Position numbers and translations under genes: made by a program. The notes under the pieces are model-generated. The model searched no databases. It saw nothing but the letters and a program-made list of their open reading frames with translations, and was not told the DNA's origin. Shown piece by piece: positions 26,445 to 34,224 of a stretch of 51,148 bases of DNA; position 1 is the first letter of the stretch, and every line of letters starts with the position of its first letter. The DNA comes from Ruminococcus sp. (lineage in GTDB: Bacteria > Bacillota > Clostridia > Oscillospirales > Ruminococcaceae): positions 1 through 51,148 of the forward strand of contig NZ_DXUU01000018.1 of assembly GCF_019417665.1 (NCBI RefSeq), read 5' to 3'.

Positions 26445-27779
26445 TTATTCCGCAGAAACAGCCTCTTCAGCCGGAGCTTCTTCTGCCTCTTCCGGTGCAT
26501 CTGTCGGAACAGCAGCTTCCTTGACCAGATCCATCGCCTTGGTAGCCAGCATGTCGCCGCACAGTTCTTCAACATAGATGCGCTTCTTGACATCTTCCGG
26601 TGTCAGACCGTTTTCTTCAGCCAGTCTTACAACCTCAGCTTCCAGATCTTCATCGGATACTTCCAAGTTCTCCAATGCAGCAATCTTTTCCAGTGCGAGA
26701 CGCAGCTTTACTTCGTTTTCTGCACGATCCAGATATGTTGCCTTCAGAGAATCCTGATCCATACCAGTGTACTGGAGATACAGATCCAAAGAAACGCCCT
26801 GTGCCTTCAGCTGATTTGCAAACTGATTCATCAGTGCATCTGCACGATGCTCAAACATGCAGTGCGGGATGGGATCCTCTACCTTTTCAATCAGCTTCAT
26901 GATCACAGCATTTTCAAAAGCATTGTCAGCTGCATTCTCTGCGTTCTCCTCCAGCTTCTTGCGGACATCAGCCTTCAGCTCGTCTACTGTGTCAAACTCA
27001 GAAGTATCCTTGACGAACTCGTCATCCAGTTCCGGCAGTTCTTCACGAGAAATGCTGTTGATACTGCATTTAAAGACAGCTTCCTTGCCGGCATAGTCCT
27101 CCATCTGATAATCTTCCGGGAATGTTACAGTCACATCGAAATCTTCGCCGATGTTGTGACCTGCAACCTGTTCCTCGAAGCCCGGAATAAACTGACCGCT
27201 GCCCAGCTTCAGCTGATAATTTTCGCCCTTGCCGCCTTCAAAAGCTTCATCGCCGAAAAAGCCCTCGAAGTTGAAGTTTACTTCATCACCCATTTCAGCA
27301 GCACGATCATCTACAGAAACCACACGTGCATTGCGCTGACGCATTGCTTCGATCTGCTGATCCACCTCTTCGTCAGTGATCTCTTTGACAACCTTCGGTG
27401 CCTCAATGCCCTTATAGTCCACCAGGTTGATCTCCGGCTTAGTCACGCAGATGACCTTCAGGGAAACGCCTTCTTCCTTACTGATAGAAGTCACTTCTAC
27501 CTTAGGTGTATCCACGATTTCCAGTTCAGCATCTACGATCAGAGCCGGCAATTCTACATTCAGCAGAGCGTTGACAGCATCCTCGTAGAACACATTTTCA
27601 CCATAGGTTCTCTCGCACATTTTCCGCGGAACCTTACCCTTACGGAAACCCGGCATAGAAATATTCTTCTTCTGACGCTGATATGCAGCTTCTACTGCTT
27701 TTTCAAAGCTTTCTGCATCAATTTCCACAACCAGTTCGGTCATGTTTACATCGGTTTTTGCTGATGATTTCAAATTCAT
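26445..27779 (-). CDS. tig: Trigger factor (ribosome-associated chaperone / prolyl isomerase)
   Basis: This 444-residue protein is trigger factor, which binds nascent chains at the ribosome exit tunnel. The N-terminal ribosome-binding signature is ISMPGFRKGKVPRKM; the FKBP-like domain (GDEVNFNFEGFFGDEAFEGGKG, PGFEEQVAGHNIGEDFDVTVTFPEDY) and the helical C-terminal domain follow, with an acidic Ala/Glu-rich tail. TTGGAGG precedes the ATG. It has its own promoter and probably co-transcribes with clpP-clpX. Confidence 0.97.
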   Translation of the reverse strand: MNLKSSAKTDVNMTELVVEIDAESFEKAVEAAYQRQKKNISMPGFRKGKVPRKMCERTYGENVFYEDAVNALLNVELPALIVDAELEIVDTPKVEVTSISKEEGVSLKVICVTKPEINLVDYKGIEAPKVVKEITDEEVDQQIEAMRQRNARVVSVDDRAAEMGDEVNFNFEGFFGDEAFEGGKGENYQLKLGSGQFIPGFEEQVAGHNIGEDFDVTVTFPEDYQMEDYAGKEAVFKCSINSISREELPELDDEFVKDTSEFDTVDELKADVRKKLEENAENAADNAFENAVIMKLIEKVEDPIPHCMFEHRADALMNQFANQLKAQGVSLDLYLQYTGMDQDSLKATYLDRAENEVKLRLALEKIAALENLEVSDEDLEAEVVRLAEENGLTPEDVKKRIYVEELCGDMLATKAMDLVKEAAVPTDAPEEAEEAPAEEAVSAE

Positions 27780-27849
27780 AGTTGATGTCCTCCAATTATT
27801 GCATTTCCTGTACAGCGTGCACAGGAATTTATTTCATGCACACTGCTTT

Positions 27850-27878
27850 ATTATAGCATATTCGTGCAGGTTTGACCA
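27850..27878 (-). promoter_or_regulatory. Promoter of tig-clpP-clpX
   Basis: On the minus strand TATAAT (27850-27855) has a TGC before it (extended -10) and TGGTCA 17 bp upstream (27873-27878). A hairpin (TCCTGT/ACAGGA) lies in the leader before tig. Confidence 0.75.
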
Positions 27879-27901
27879 GAGTATTTTTGCACTTCTCCAT
27901 T

Positions 27902-28600
27902 TTAGCTAAATCGCATCACCAATTCTGGCACAAATTGTAGATAATCACTAGAAATCAAGTGCATTTCTGTCTCTTCATAACGTCCTTGAAACGCATTACA
28001 ATGCCCCTTGCCATGTACATGTCCATAGTAGCACTGCTTGATCTGATACTGGTGCAGCACCTCTAAAATATCATAATTCATAGACGAACCATAGATGGGC
28101 GGATAGTGCAGAAAGACGATTGGTTCCAGCCCAGCACTGACAGCCGACTGGATGGAAACCTGAAGCCGCTGCACTTCACGTGCCAGAATCTTCGCATCTG
28201 CCGCCTCGCCTTGCATACTCACCCAGCCCCGTGTACCGCAAATGCCGTACTGTCCGAACGCATAATGGTTATTATGCAGAATGTGCAGTGAATCAAAGCC
28301 GTGGGCTGTAAAAAAGTCCTCCATTTTCTTTAAGGATGTCCACCAGTAATCATGGTTGCCTTTCAGAAAGATCTTTTTTCCCGGCAGTTTCTGCACGAAA
28401 GCAAAATCAGCTTCTGCCTGCTGTAAATTCATGCCCCAAGAGAAATCCCCGGCAAGCACCACAGTATCCTCCTCGGTAATCTTTTCCCGCCAGCTTTGTT
28501 CCAACAGTGTCTGATAATCTTTCCATCCGCCAAAAATATCCATGGGCTTTTCCGGCACGCCAAAGGAAAGATGCAGATCACCAATGGTAAATAACCGCAT
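27902..28600 (-). CDS. Calcineurin-like metallophosphoesterase
   Basis: This 232-residue protein has all five phosphoesterase motifs: GDLHLSFG, GDFSWGMN, KGNHDYWW, HYPPIYG and YGHVHGKG. Family members hydrolyse phosphomonoesters or diesters with two metal ions. The ATG at 28600 has GAGG five bases before it, 11 bp after thrC; an in-frame GTG at 28606 is part of that site. The substrate cannot be predicted. Last gene of the lepB-to-thrC run. Confidence 0.88.
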   Translation of the reverse strand: MRLFTIGDLHLSFGVPEKPMDIFGGWKDYQTLLEQSWREKITEEDTVVLAGDFSWGMNLQQAEADFAFVQKLPGKKIFLKGNHDYWWTSLKKMEDFFTAHGFDSLHILHNNHYAFGQYGICGTRGWVSMQGEAADAKILAREVQRLQVSIQSAVSAGLEPIVFLHYPPIYGSSMNYDILEVLHQYQIKQCYYGHVHGKGHCNAFQGRYEETEMHLISSDYLQFVPELVMRFS

Positions 28601-28611
28601 GATCACCTCGT

Positions 28612-30111
28612 TCAGGACAAGTGCAGTTCGCTGAGTACGAACTGCTGCATCTCCGACTTGTCGATGCTGCCTGTGAAACGGCGGGGCTTTGTTTTCAGCG
28701 CTGCCAGTGACTGGGGAATATCCAGAGAAGATGCCTCATGGAGCAGTTCCACCATGTCATATTCGTCAGTACTGTCAGCAGGCTTTTTGCCCAGTGCATC
28801 CAGCACGCTTGCGCTGAACTTGAAGGGGCTTGCCGTGGATGCAATGAGCGTCTTTGTGGTATCGCCGGTTTCCTTCCGATAATCCTGGTATACCTTTACA
28901 GCTACTGCTGTATGGGTATCGCAGGTGTAACCGTACTTCTGATAAATCTCATGGATGGTTGCCTTTGTGGCGTCATCATCACAAAATCCGCCGTAGAACA
29001 GATCAGACAGCTTCGCCTTTACCGCATCTGAAACCTCATACTTACCTGTCTCCGACAGTGCAGTAAACCACTGTCGGATCTGTGCGTCATCCTCACCGGT
29101 CAACAGATAGAGCAGACGTTCCAGATTGCTGGAAATGAGGATATCCATAGACGGCGAAGTTGTTGCATAAAACTGGCGGTTGCGGTCATAAACGCCAGTG
29201 CGGATAAAGTCTGTGAGCACCTTGTTGATATTCGAAGCACAGATCAGCTTTCCAAGAGGCACGCCCATCATCTTTGCATAATAAGCAGCCAGAATGTTGC
29301 CAAAGTTACCCGTAGGAACAACGACATTCAAGGGGTCGCCATAGGCAATCTCACCGGACTCCGCCAGGGAAACATAGGATGAAACATAGTACACGATCTG
29401 CGGTACCAGCCGCCCCCAGTTAATGGAATTGGCGCTTGAGAATGTCAGGCCGCCCTTTTCCAAAGCAGCAAGCACTTCGTGATCAGTGAAGATCTTCTTA
29501 ACGCCGCTCTGACAATCGTCAAAGTTGCCCTTTACAGCGCAAACCGTGACATTTTCGCCTTCCTGGGTCACCATCTGGCGCTTCTGCATATCGCTGACGC
29601 CTTCCTCCGGGTAGAACACCATGATCTCTGTTCCAGGCACATCCTTAAAGCCCTCCAGGGCTGCCTTTCCGGTATCACCAGAAGTAGCCACGAGGATAAC
29701 GACCTTCTTGTCCATATGAAGTTTCTTGACCGCAGTGGTCAGGAAGTACGGCAAGATCTGCAGCGCCATATCCTTAAATGCACAAGTCGGACCATGCCAC
29801 AATTCCAACATGTATGTTCCCTCGAACAGATGGGCAATTTCTGCAATATTCTCTGTCTCAAATGCCTTTGTGGTATATGCACTCTCGGTACAGTAGCGAA
29901 GCTCAGCCTCTGTGAAATCCGTCAGATACTTGGAAAACACATACGCTGCACGCTGTGCATATGTCATTGGAGCGAGCGACTTGAGCTCGTCCATAGAAAG
30001 CGCCGGAATGGATTCCGGTACAAACAGACCGCCTTCTTCTGAAATTCCCTTTGCAATTGCAGCCGCACTCTCTACACGGATGCTGCTGTCTCTGGTGCTC
30101 TTGTAAAACAC
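28612..30111 (-). CDS. thrC: Threonine synthase
   Basis: This 499-residue PLP enzyme converts O-phosphohomoserine to threonine. The PLP lysine lies in GPTCAFKDMALQ (Lys113 in this frame), and the SSANSINWGRL and VPTGNFGNILAAY segments mark the phosphate and cofactor sites. It is the long bacterial/yeast-type form with a C-terminal extension. The start appears to be GTG at 30111, with AAGGGTGG five bases upstream; another GTG lies at 30120. No other thr genes are near. Confidence 0.93.
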   Translation of the reverse strand: MFYKSTRDSSIRVESAAAIAKGISEEGGLFVPESIPALSMDELKSLAPMTYAQRAAYVFSKYLTDFTEAELRYCTESAYTTKAFETENIAEIAHLFEGTYMLELWHGPTCAFKDMALQILPYFLTTAVKKLHMDKKVVILVATSGDTGKAALEGFKDVPGTEIMVFYPEEGVSDMQKRQMVTQEGENVTVCAVKGNFDDCQSGVKKIFTDHEVLAALEKGGLTFSSANSINWGRLVPQIVYYVSSYVSLAESGEIAYGDPLNVVVPTGNFGNILAAYYAKMMGVPLGKLICASNINKVLTDFIRTGVYDRNRQFYATTSPSMDILISSNLERLLYLLTGEDDAQIRQWFTALSETGKYEVSDAVKAKLSDLFYGGFCDDDATKATIHEIYQKYGYTCDTHTAVAVKVYQDYRKETGDTTKTLIASTASPFKFSASVLDALGKKPADSTDEYDMVELLHEASSLDIPQSLAALKTKPRRFTGSIDKSEMQQFVLSELHLS

Positions 30112-30143
30112 TGTTACCACCCTTTTCCCGGCAGAAATTCTGC

Positions 30144-30521
30144 CTAAAATATAAAATCACTGCCCGTCGTATCAAATGCATTTTCCAGATAATCTACCGA
30201 AAGGATCCGCTTTCCCTGCATGGCAACACATGCAATATCGAACCTCGGCTGCAGCTGTGTAGGATGTGCTGCGCACCAGACAGCGGCAGTCTGGATCAGA
30301 CGAGCCTGTTTTTTCTCCGTCACTGCATCATAGCCGGAGGAAAGACTCCCCGGCTTCCGGGTCTTTACCTCCACAAAAGCGAGATATTCCCCATTTTCTG
30401 CAATAATATCAATTTCGCCGCCCCGAATGCAGAAGTTCTGCTGTACTACCGTATACCCATGGGTACGCAGCCATTCACAGACTGCTGCTTCACCCCGGCG
30501 GCCTATCTCAGTTGTTTTCAT
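30144..30521 (-). CDS. yraN: YraN family (UPF0102) endonuclease-like protein
   Basis: This 125-residue protein has the UPF0102 pattern: GRRGEAAVCEWLRTHGY, then GGEIDIIAENG and LAFVEVKTRK, the last two forming a PD-(D/E)XK-like nuclease core (D, E-x-K). The cellular role is not established; homologues are widely found beside rnhB. The gene overlaps rnhB by 14 bp, so translation is coupled. Confidence 0.9.
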   Translation of the reverse strand: MKTTEIGRRGEAAVCEWLRTHGYTVVQQNFCIRGGEIDIIAENGEYLAFVEVKTRKPGSLSSGYDAVTEKKQARLIQTAAVWCAAHPTQLQPRFDIACVAMQGKRILSVDYLENAFDTTGSDFIF

Positions 30522-31143
30522 ATAACTTTCTCAAAAAGCTGGGACGATGCGCCGGACAGGGACCGTACTGTAAAATTGCCTCACAGTGCGCCTTGGTACC
30601 GTATCCCTTGTGCTTCGCAAAACCATATTGAGGATACTGGGCATCTAGTTTCCGCAGCATTCGATCTCGTGAAACCTTTGCCAGAATGGACGCCGCAGCA
30701 ATAGATGCAGAAGTCGCATCACCCTTGATTACCGTCTCCGCCGGCACGCCCAGTTCCGGCAGACGATTTCCATCCACCACCACTAGTCCCGGTACTTCCG
30801 ATAATCCGGCAACAGCACGCTGCATGGCAAGCATAGTGGCACCGAGAATATTCCGTTCTTCAATCTCTTCCACCGTTGCAAATGCCACACAATATGCCAG
30901 GCAAGCATCTATCACCAGATCATAGAGAGATTCCCGTTTTTTTTCAGTCATTTTTTTGCTGTCATTCAGCCCCGGGATCAACGGTTTCGTAGGATCAAGA
31001 ATTGCTGCGGCTGCATAGACATCTCCGGCGAGAGGTCCTCTGCCGGCTTCATCCACGCCGCACAGCAACGATCCACCGGTTGACTTATCAGCATCCCAGG
31101 CATATAATTCCTCTGTTGTCTTTTTCGGTGCAGGTTTTGCCAT
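30508..31143 (-). CDS. rnhB: Ribonuclease HII
   Basis: This 211-residue protein is RNase HII, which removes RNA from RNA-DNA hybrids and single ribonucleotides from DNA. Catalytic acids lie in GVDEAGRGPLAG (D, E) and VVVDGN; the SIAAASILAKVSRDR segment and final HRPSF are typical. A charged 30-residue N-terminal extension precedes the core. The ATG at 31143 has AGGAGGT upstream, formed by the last codons of the GTPase gene rbgA. Confidence 0.95.
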   Translation of the reverse strand: MAKPAPKKTTEELYAWDADKSTGGSLLCGVDEAGRGPLAGDVYAAAAILDPTKPLIPGLNDSKKMTEKKRESLYDLVIDACLAYCVAFATVEEIEERNILGATMLAMQRAVAGLSEVPGLVVVDGNRLPELGVPAETVIKGDATSASIAAASILAKVSRDRMLRKLDAQYPQYGFAKHKGYGTKAHCEAILQYGPCPAHRPSFLRKLYENN

Positions 31144-31145
31144 AC

Positions 31146-32030
31146 TCACACCTCCTGTTCCGGCAACTCCAGAGTAATTCGTCCCAGTTTACCGCTGCGA
31201 AATTCATCCAACAGTGTGATCGCTGCCCGTTCCGTATTGACTTCACCGCCAGAAATGAGCATTCCTCGTTTTCTGCCCAACAGTTCCAACATTGCAAAAC
31301 CATCCGATGCGATCTCGTCCAACTCTGTCATACGATAGCGCTGTTCCAGCGCCTTCGGATAAGATACAGCCAGCTTTTGCAGCAACAACCCGGCAAGAGC
31401 TTCCAGATCCATGATATCATCATTGATAGCACCGGTAAAAGCGAGCTTTTGTGCCACACTCTGGTCATCAAATTTCGGCCAGAGTACGCCTGGCATGTCC
31501 AGCAGTTCCATGTTGCTGCCGATCTTCACCCATTGCTTGGTACGAGTCACACCGGGACGATCCTCTACTTTTGCACGTTTTGACTGCGCCATACGATTGA
31601 TAAAGGACGATTTTCCAACGTTGGGAATCCCCACCACCATCAAACGGATGGGTGCACCCACCATGCCATGAGCCTCTCGTTTTGCAAGAAGATCCGGCAG
31701 CAGTTGTTCCCGGACAACAGGTGCAAATCCGGACACGCCTTTTCCGCTGCGGCAATCCATGCTCAATGCCACATAACCTTGTTTTCGGTATGCTGTGATC
31801 CAACGTGAAGTTGCCGCTGCATCTGCCATATCTGCTTTATTGAGCAGCAGCAAACGTGGTTTTGTGCCTACCATCTGATCCATTTCAGGATTGCGGCTGC
31901 TCTGGGGAATCCGGGCATCCAGAATCTCTACCACAGCATCTACAAGAGACAGATTTGCTGCGATCATACGTCTTGTTTTTGTCATATGTCCCGGAAACCA
32001 CTGGATATTCCGCATGACTTCTTCTGCCAT
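31146..32030 (-). CDS. rbgA: Ribosome biogenesis GTPase YlqF/RbgA
   Basis: This 294-residue protein is a circularly permuted GTPase needed for late 50S subunit assembly. G motifs appear in permuted order: NKADMAD (G4) first, then GIPNVGKSSFINRM (G1), a T in RPGVTR (G2) and DMPGVLWP (G3). The N-terminal IQWFPGHMTKTRR is the family hallmark. GGAGGG precedes the ATG. The neighbouring lepB, rnhB and rplS match the order found in many Firmicutes. Confidence 0.95.
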   Translation of the reverse strand: MAEEVMRNIQWFPGHMTKTRRMIAANLSLVDAVVEILDARIPQSSRNPEMDQMVGTKPRLLLLNKADMADAAATSRWITAYRKQGYVALSMDCRSGKGVSGFAPVVREQLLPDLLAKREAHGMVGAPIRLMVVGIPNVGKSSFINRMAQSKRAKVEDRPGVTRTKQWVKIGSNMELLDMPGVLWPKFDDQSVAQKLAFTGAINDDIMDLEALAGLLLQKLAVSYPKALEQRYRMTELDEIASDGFAMLELLGRKRGMLISGGEVNTERAAITLLDEFRSGKLGRITLELPEQEV

Positions 32031-32076
32031 AATTCCCTCCGATTTTCAAGTTGTCTGGGATCATCTCAAAAACAGA

Positions 32077-32736
32077 TCACTCCATATTGCCATAGATCCC
32101 ACCAAAACCCTGCGGAGAGATCCGGAATACAGCCTTGCCGAGAATGGCATCTCTGGGAACAAATCCCACATAGCTGGATCGACTGTCCGTCGAGTTGTTG
32201 CGATTGTCACCCATGACAAAATAGTATCCCTCCGGAACTGTGATAGGATAGGAATCAAATCCGTCCTCCGGCGTAAGCGTCAGTTCCTTAATATATGGCT
32301 CATCAAGCACTTCGCCGTCCACTGTTACGGTTCCAGTATAAAAATCGATATCCACTTTCTGTCCGCCGGTCGCAATAACACGTTTGATCAAACGTTTTTC
32401 CTGGGGCAAGCCATTGCCTTCTGCCAATGTTCCGTTTTCATCAAATAAATAAGAATGCGAATTGTCCACGATAACAATATCACCGTATTCCGGCGTATAG
32501 AATAAATCCGACATAAGAAGCCGATCACCGTTTTGAAGGGTATCGTTCATGGAGTCTCCCTCTACCGTCACCGGACGGATCACATAAGCAAACAGCATGA
32601 TCACGACAAAGATCGAGACAAAAACCGTTTCAAAAACTTCTGCCAGATCACTTAGGAAAGACCCTTTTTTCGATTCCTGTTCCTGCTCTAACTCCTTATG
32701 TTCCATTGCCTGCTGTTCCATATCATCGCTCTCCAT
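32077..32736 (-). CDS. lepB: Signal peptidase I
   Basis: This 219-residue type I signal peptidase cleaves Sec signal peptides outside the membrane. One membrane helix (about 34-54) is followed by the catalytic Ser62 (GDSMNDTL) and Lys118 (KRVIATGGQKV), then the conserved YFVMGDNRNNSTDSR block. A charged cytoplasmic N-terminus of about 30 residues precedes the helix. The start could be residue 1 or the ATG at residue 6, which has the better-spaced GGAG. Followed by rbgA after 46 bp. Confidence 0.94.
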   Translation of the reverse strand: MESDDMEQQAMEHKELEQEQESKKGSFLSDLAEVFETVFVSIFVVIMLFAYVIRPVTVEGDSMNDTLQNGDRLLMSDLFYTPEYGDIVIVDNSHSYLFDENGTLAEGNGLPQEKRLIKRVIATGGQKVDIDFYTGTVTVDGEVLDEPYIKELTLTPEDGFDSYPITVPEGYYFVMGDNRNNSTDSRSSYVGFVPRDAILGKAVFRISPQGFGGIYGNME

Positions 32737-32827
32737 TCCTCAGACCTTATAGGCATCTCCAAAAAGCTGTACACTATAGTTACACTTTAATGAATACCCC
32801 TTGTGTTTATTAAGCAATCCGCCGATA

Positions 32828-32857
32828 ATAAAAAAAGGACAATACTGTCCCCTTTTT
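32828..32857 (-). terminator. Intrinsic terminator of rplS
   Basis: On the minus strand a GGGGACA/TGTCC hairpin is followed by a run of T residues, downstream of rplS and before lepB. Confidence 0.8.
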
Positions 32858-32972
32858 ACTGCCGTCAGGCAGGCGTCATGAAGCAAAAACGACATGCGCA
32901 CAAATCCCGCCTGTCTTTGCCTTGTACAATTGCCTTACAGGGCATGCTGCTTGTGAGTGAATTCTGCTTATC

Positions 32973-33317
32973 TTAGCGGAGCTGCTCCTTAACCTTAGCA
33001 GCCTTACCAACTCTGTCACGCAGATAATACAGCTTTGCTCTGCGAACCTTACCCTTGCGTACGATCTCTACACGTTCAACTACCGGAGAGTGCAGCGGGA
33101 AAACACGCTCAATGCCGCAGCCGTGTGCAACACGACGAACGGTAAAGGTCTCGCTGACACCGCCGTGCTTCTTAGCAATGACTGTACCCTCAAAAACCTG
33201 GATACGGCTCTTGTCGCCTTCCTTGATACGTACGTGTACCTTTACAGTATCACCGATACCGAACTGAGGTACTTCCTGCTTCAGGCTTGCGTCGCTGATC
33301 TTCTTCAATGCATCCAT
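32973..33317 (-). CDS. rplS: 50S ribosomal protein L19
   Basis: This 114-residue protein is L19, at the 30S-50S interface. The conserved PQFGIGDTVKVHVRIKEG, FEGTVIAKK and RRVAHGCGIERVFPLHSP segments are intact, with a basic C-terminal KVRRAKLYYLRDRVGK. AGGAGG precedes the ATG. It is transcribed alone, with its own promoter, a roughly 200-base structured leader and a terminator. Confidence 0.97.
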   Translation of the reverse strand: MDALKKISDASLKQEVPQFGIGDTVKVHVRIKEGDKSRIQVFEGTVIAKKHGGVSETFTVRRVAHGCGIERVFPLHSPVVERVEIVRKGKVRRAKLYYLRDRVGKAAKVKEQLR

Positions 33318-33324
33318 TTTAATA

Positions 33325-33525
33325 TCCTCCTAAAATTTGCGAACATTCATAAACGTGTTCCTGCACTCCCGTTCAGCGTCAGAAGGCGAAACATACGCCA
33401 ATTCTTTTCCATGGCGAACGTCAGCGGACTGTCCGATTTAATGTCGTACTGCCGAGCCGCCAATTCCCATCGGGCGCCCGACCGGCATTAACCTCACACG
33501 AAAAACGTGCGGATTTTCAAATGCT
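33325..33525 (-). ncRNA. Structured 5' leader of rplS, possible L19 leader
   Basis: About 200 bases separate the promoter from rplS. On the minus strand the leader opens with a CGCACG/CGTGTG hairpin and holds a GC-rich GGGCGCCCG palindrome, and no ORF fills it. Ribosomal-protein leaders bound by their own product are known for rplS in Firmicutes; whether this matches that family needs a covariance-model test. Confidence 0.45.
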
Positions 33526-33530
33526 TTTAT

Positions 33531-33559
33531 ATCATACCATATTCCGAAAAAAAATGCAA
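33531..33559 (-). promoter_or_regulatory. Sigma-A promoter of rplS
   Basis: TTGCAT (33554-33559, minus) and TATGAT (33531-33536) are 17 bp apart and begin 9 bp after the DUF2344 gene's stop. Confidence 0.8.
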
Positions 33560-33567
33560 GTGTTTTT

Positions 33568-34224
33568 TCAAAAAAAATTTGATCTTTCTGCTGTCAGCAG
33601 TGCCGTCCGGCAAATTTTAGGCGATTTCACCGCATTTCCTGCGCTGTTCTGCCATGCTTCCAGCAAAAGCATGGGGTTCAGATTGGAAGCGCTGCCTGCC
33701 GGAAGACACAATTCCAGCACCAGACGACCTATTTCCTCCCGAATATCCGTCACTTCTGTCATAGGCTTCAAGTCGATCTCTTTCAAACCCTTTTTGGTTT
33801 TTTTCTGTGCCAATATCTCCGGCTGTGCCAGAAATTGATCCAAGTCCGTGCGAAGCTGTGTCGGGTCATCACAGGGCAATTCCACAGTGTACAGCGCATA
33901 GGTCAGTTCCTTGAACGCAAACTGGGGTGCACCTGCTTTCAGGATGCGGATATCCTCCGGCAGAACATCGTTCAATCGTTCCATGACTTCGCCATAGGGC
34001 ATTTCTTCCGTCAGTCCCAGTTCCAGGATCTCCGATGTACTGGTAAATCCCAAAGGCAGCGTCGCCGCAAAAGAGGTTTGCATATGTGGATGGAATCCAC
34101 CAGAATATGCTGCTGGAAGTCCCGCACGGCAGACTGCACGCTGAAGGCAGCGGATCAGATCCAGATGGGAAATATATTTGGCTCTGCCGGTTTTGGCAAA
34201 ACGCATGCGTACAGTATTATTCAA
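33568..34224 (-). CDS. DUF2344 (TIGR03936) radical SAM-associated protein
   Basis: This 218-residue protein matches the DUF2344 family, the regular partner of the B12-binding-domain radical SAM protein encoded just upstream. The N-terminal RMRFAKTGRAKYISHLDLIR and AAYSGGFHPHMQTSFA segments are diagnostic. The start appears to be TTG at 34224, with GGGAGG seven bases before it and an 8 bp overlap with the upstream gene; the first ATG (34206) is too far from that site. The pair's function is not established; tRNA or ribosome modification has been proposed. Confidence 0.85.
   Translation of the reverse strand: MNNTVRMRFAKTGRAKYISHLDLIRCLQRAVCRAGLPAAYSGGFHPHMQTSFAATLPLGFTSTSEILELGLTEEMPYGEVMERLNDVLPEDIRILKAGAPQFAFKELTYALYTVELPCDDPTQLRTDLDQFLAQPEILAQKKTKKGLKEIDLKPMTEVTDIREEIGRLVLELCLPAGSASNLNPMLLLEAWQNSAGNAVKSPKICRTALLTAERSNFF

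Noticed and set aside
26379..27764. A 461-codon plus-strand open frame
   Set aside because: It is antisense to trigger factor, whose domains are complete; composition is that of a shadow frame.
30105..30125. GGGTGGTAACA, resembling a T-box, before thrC
   Set aside because: It lies at the ribosome binding site and start codon, with no stem I, specifier or terminator; taken as chance similarity.
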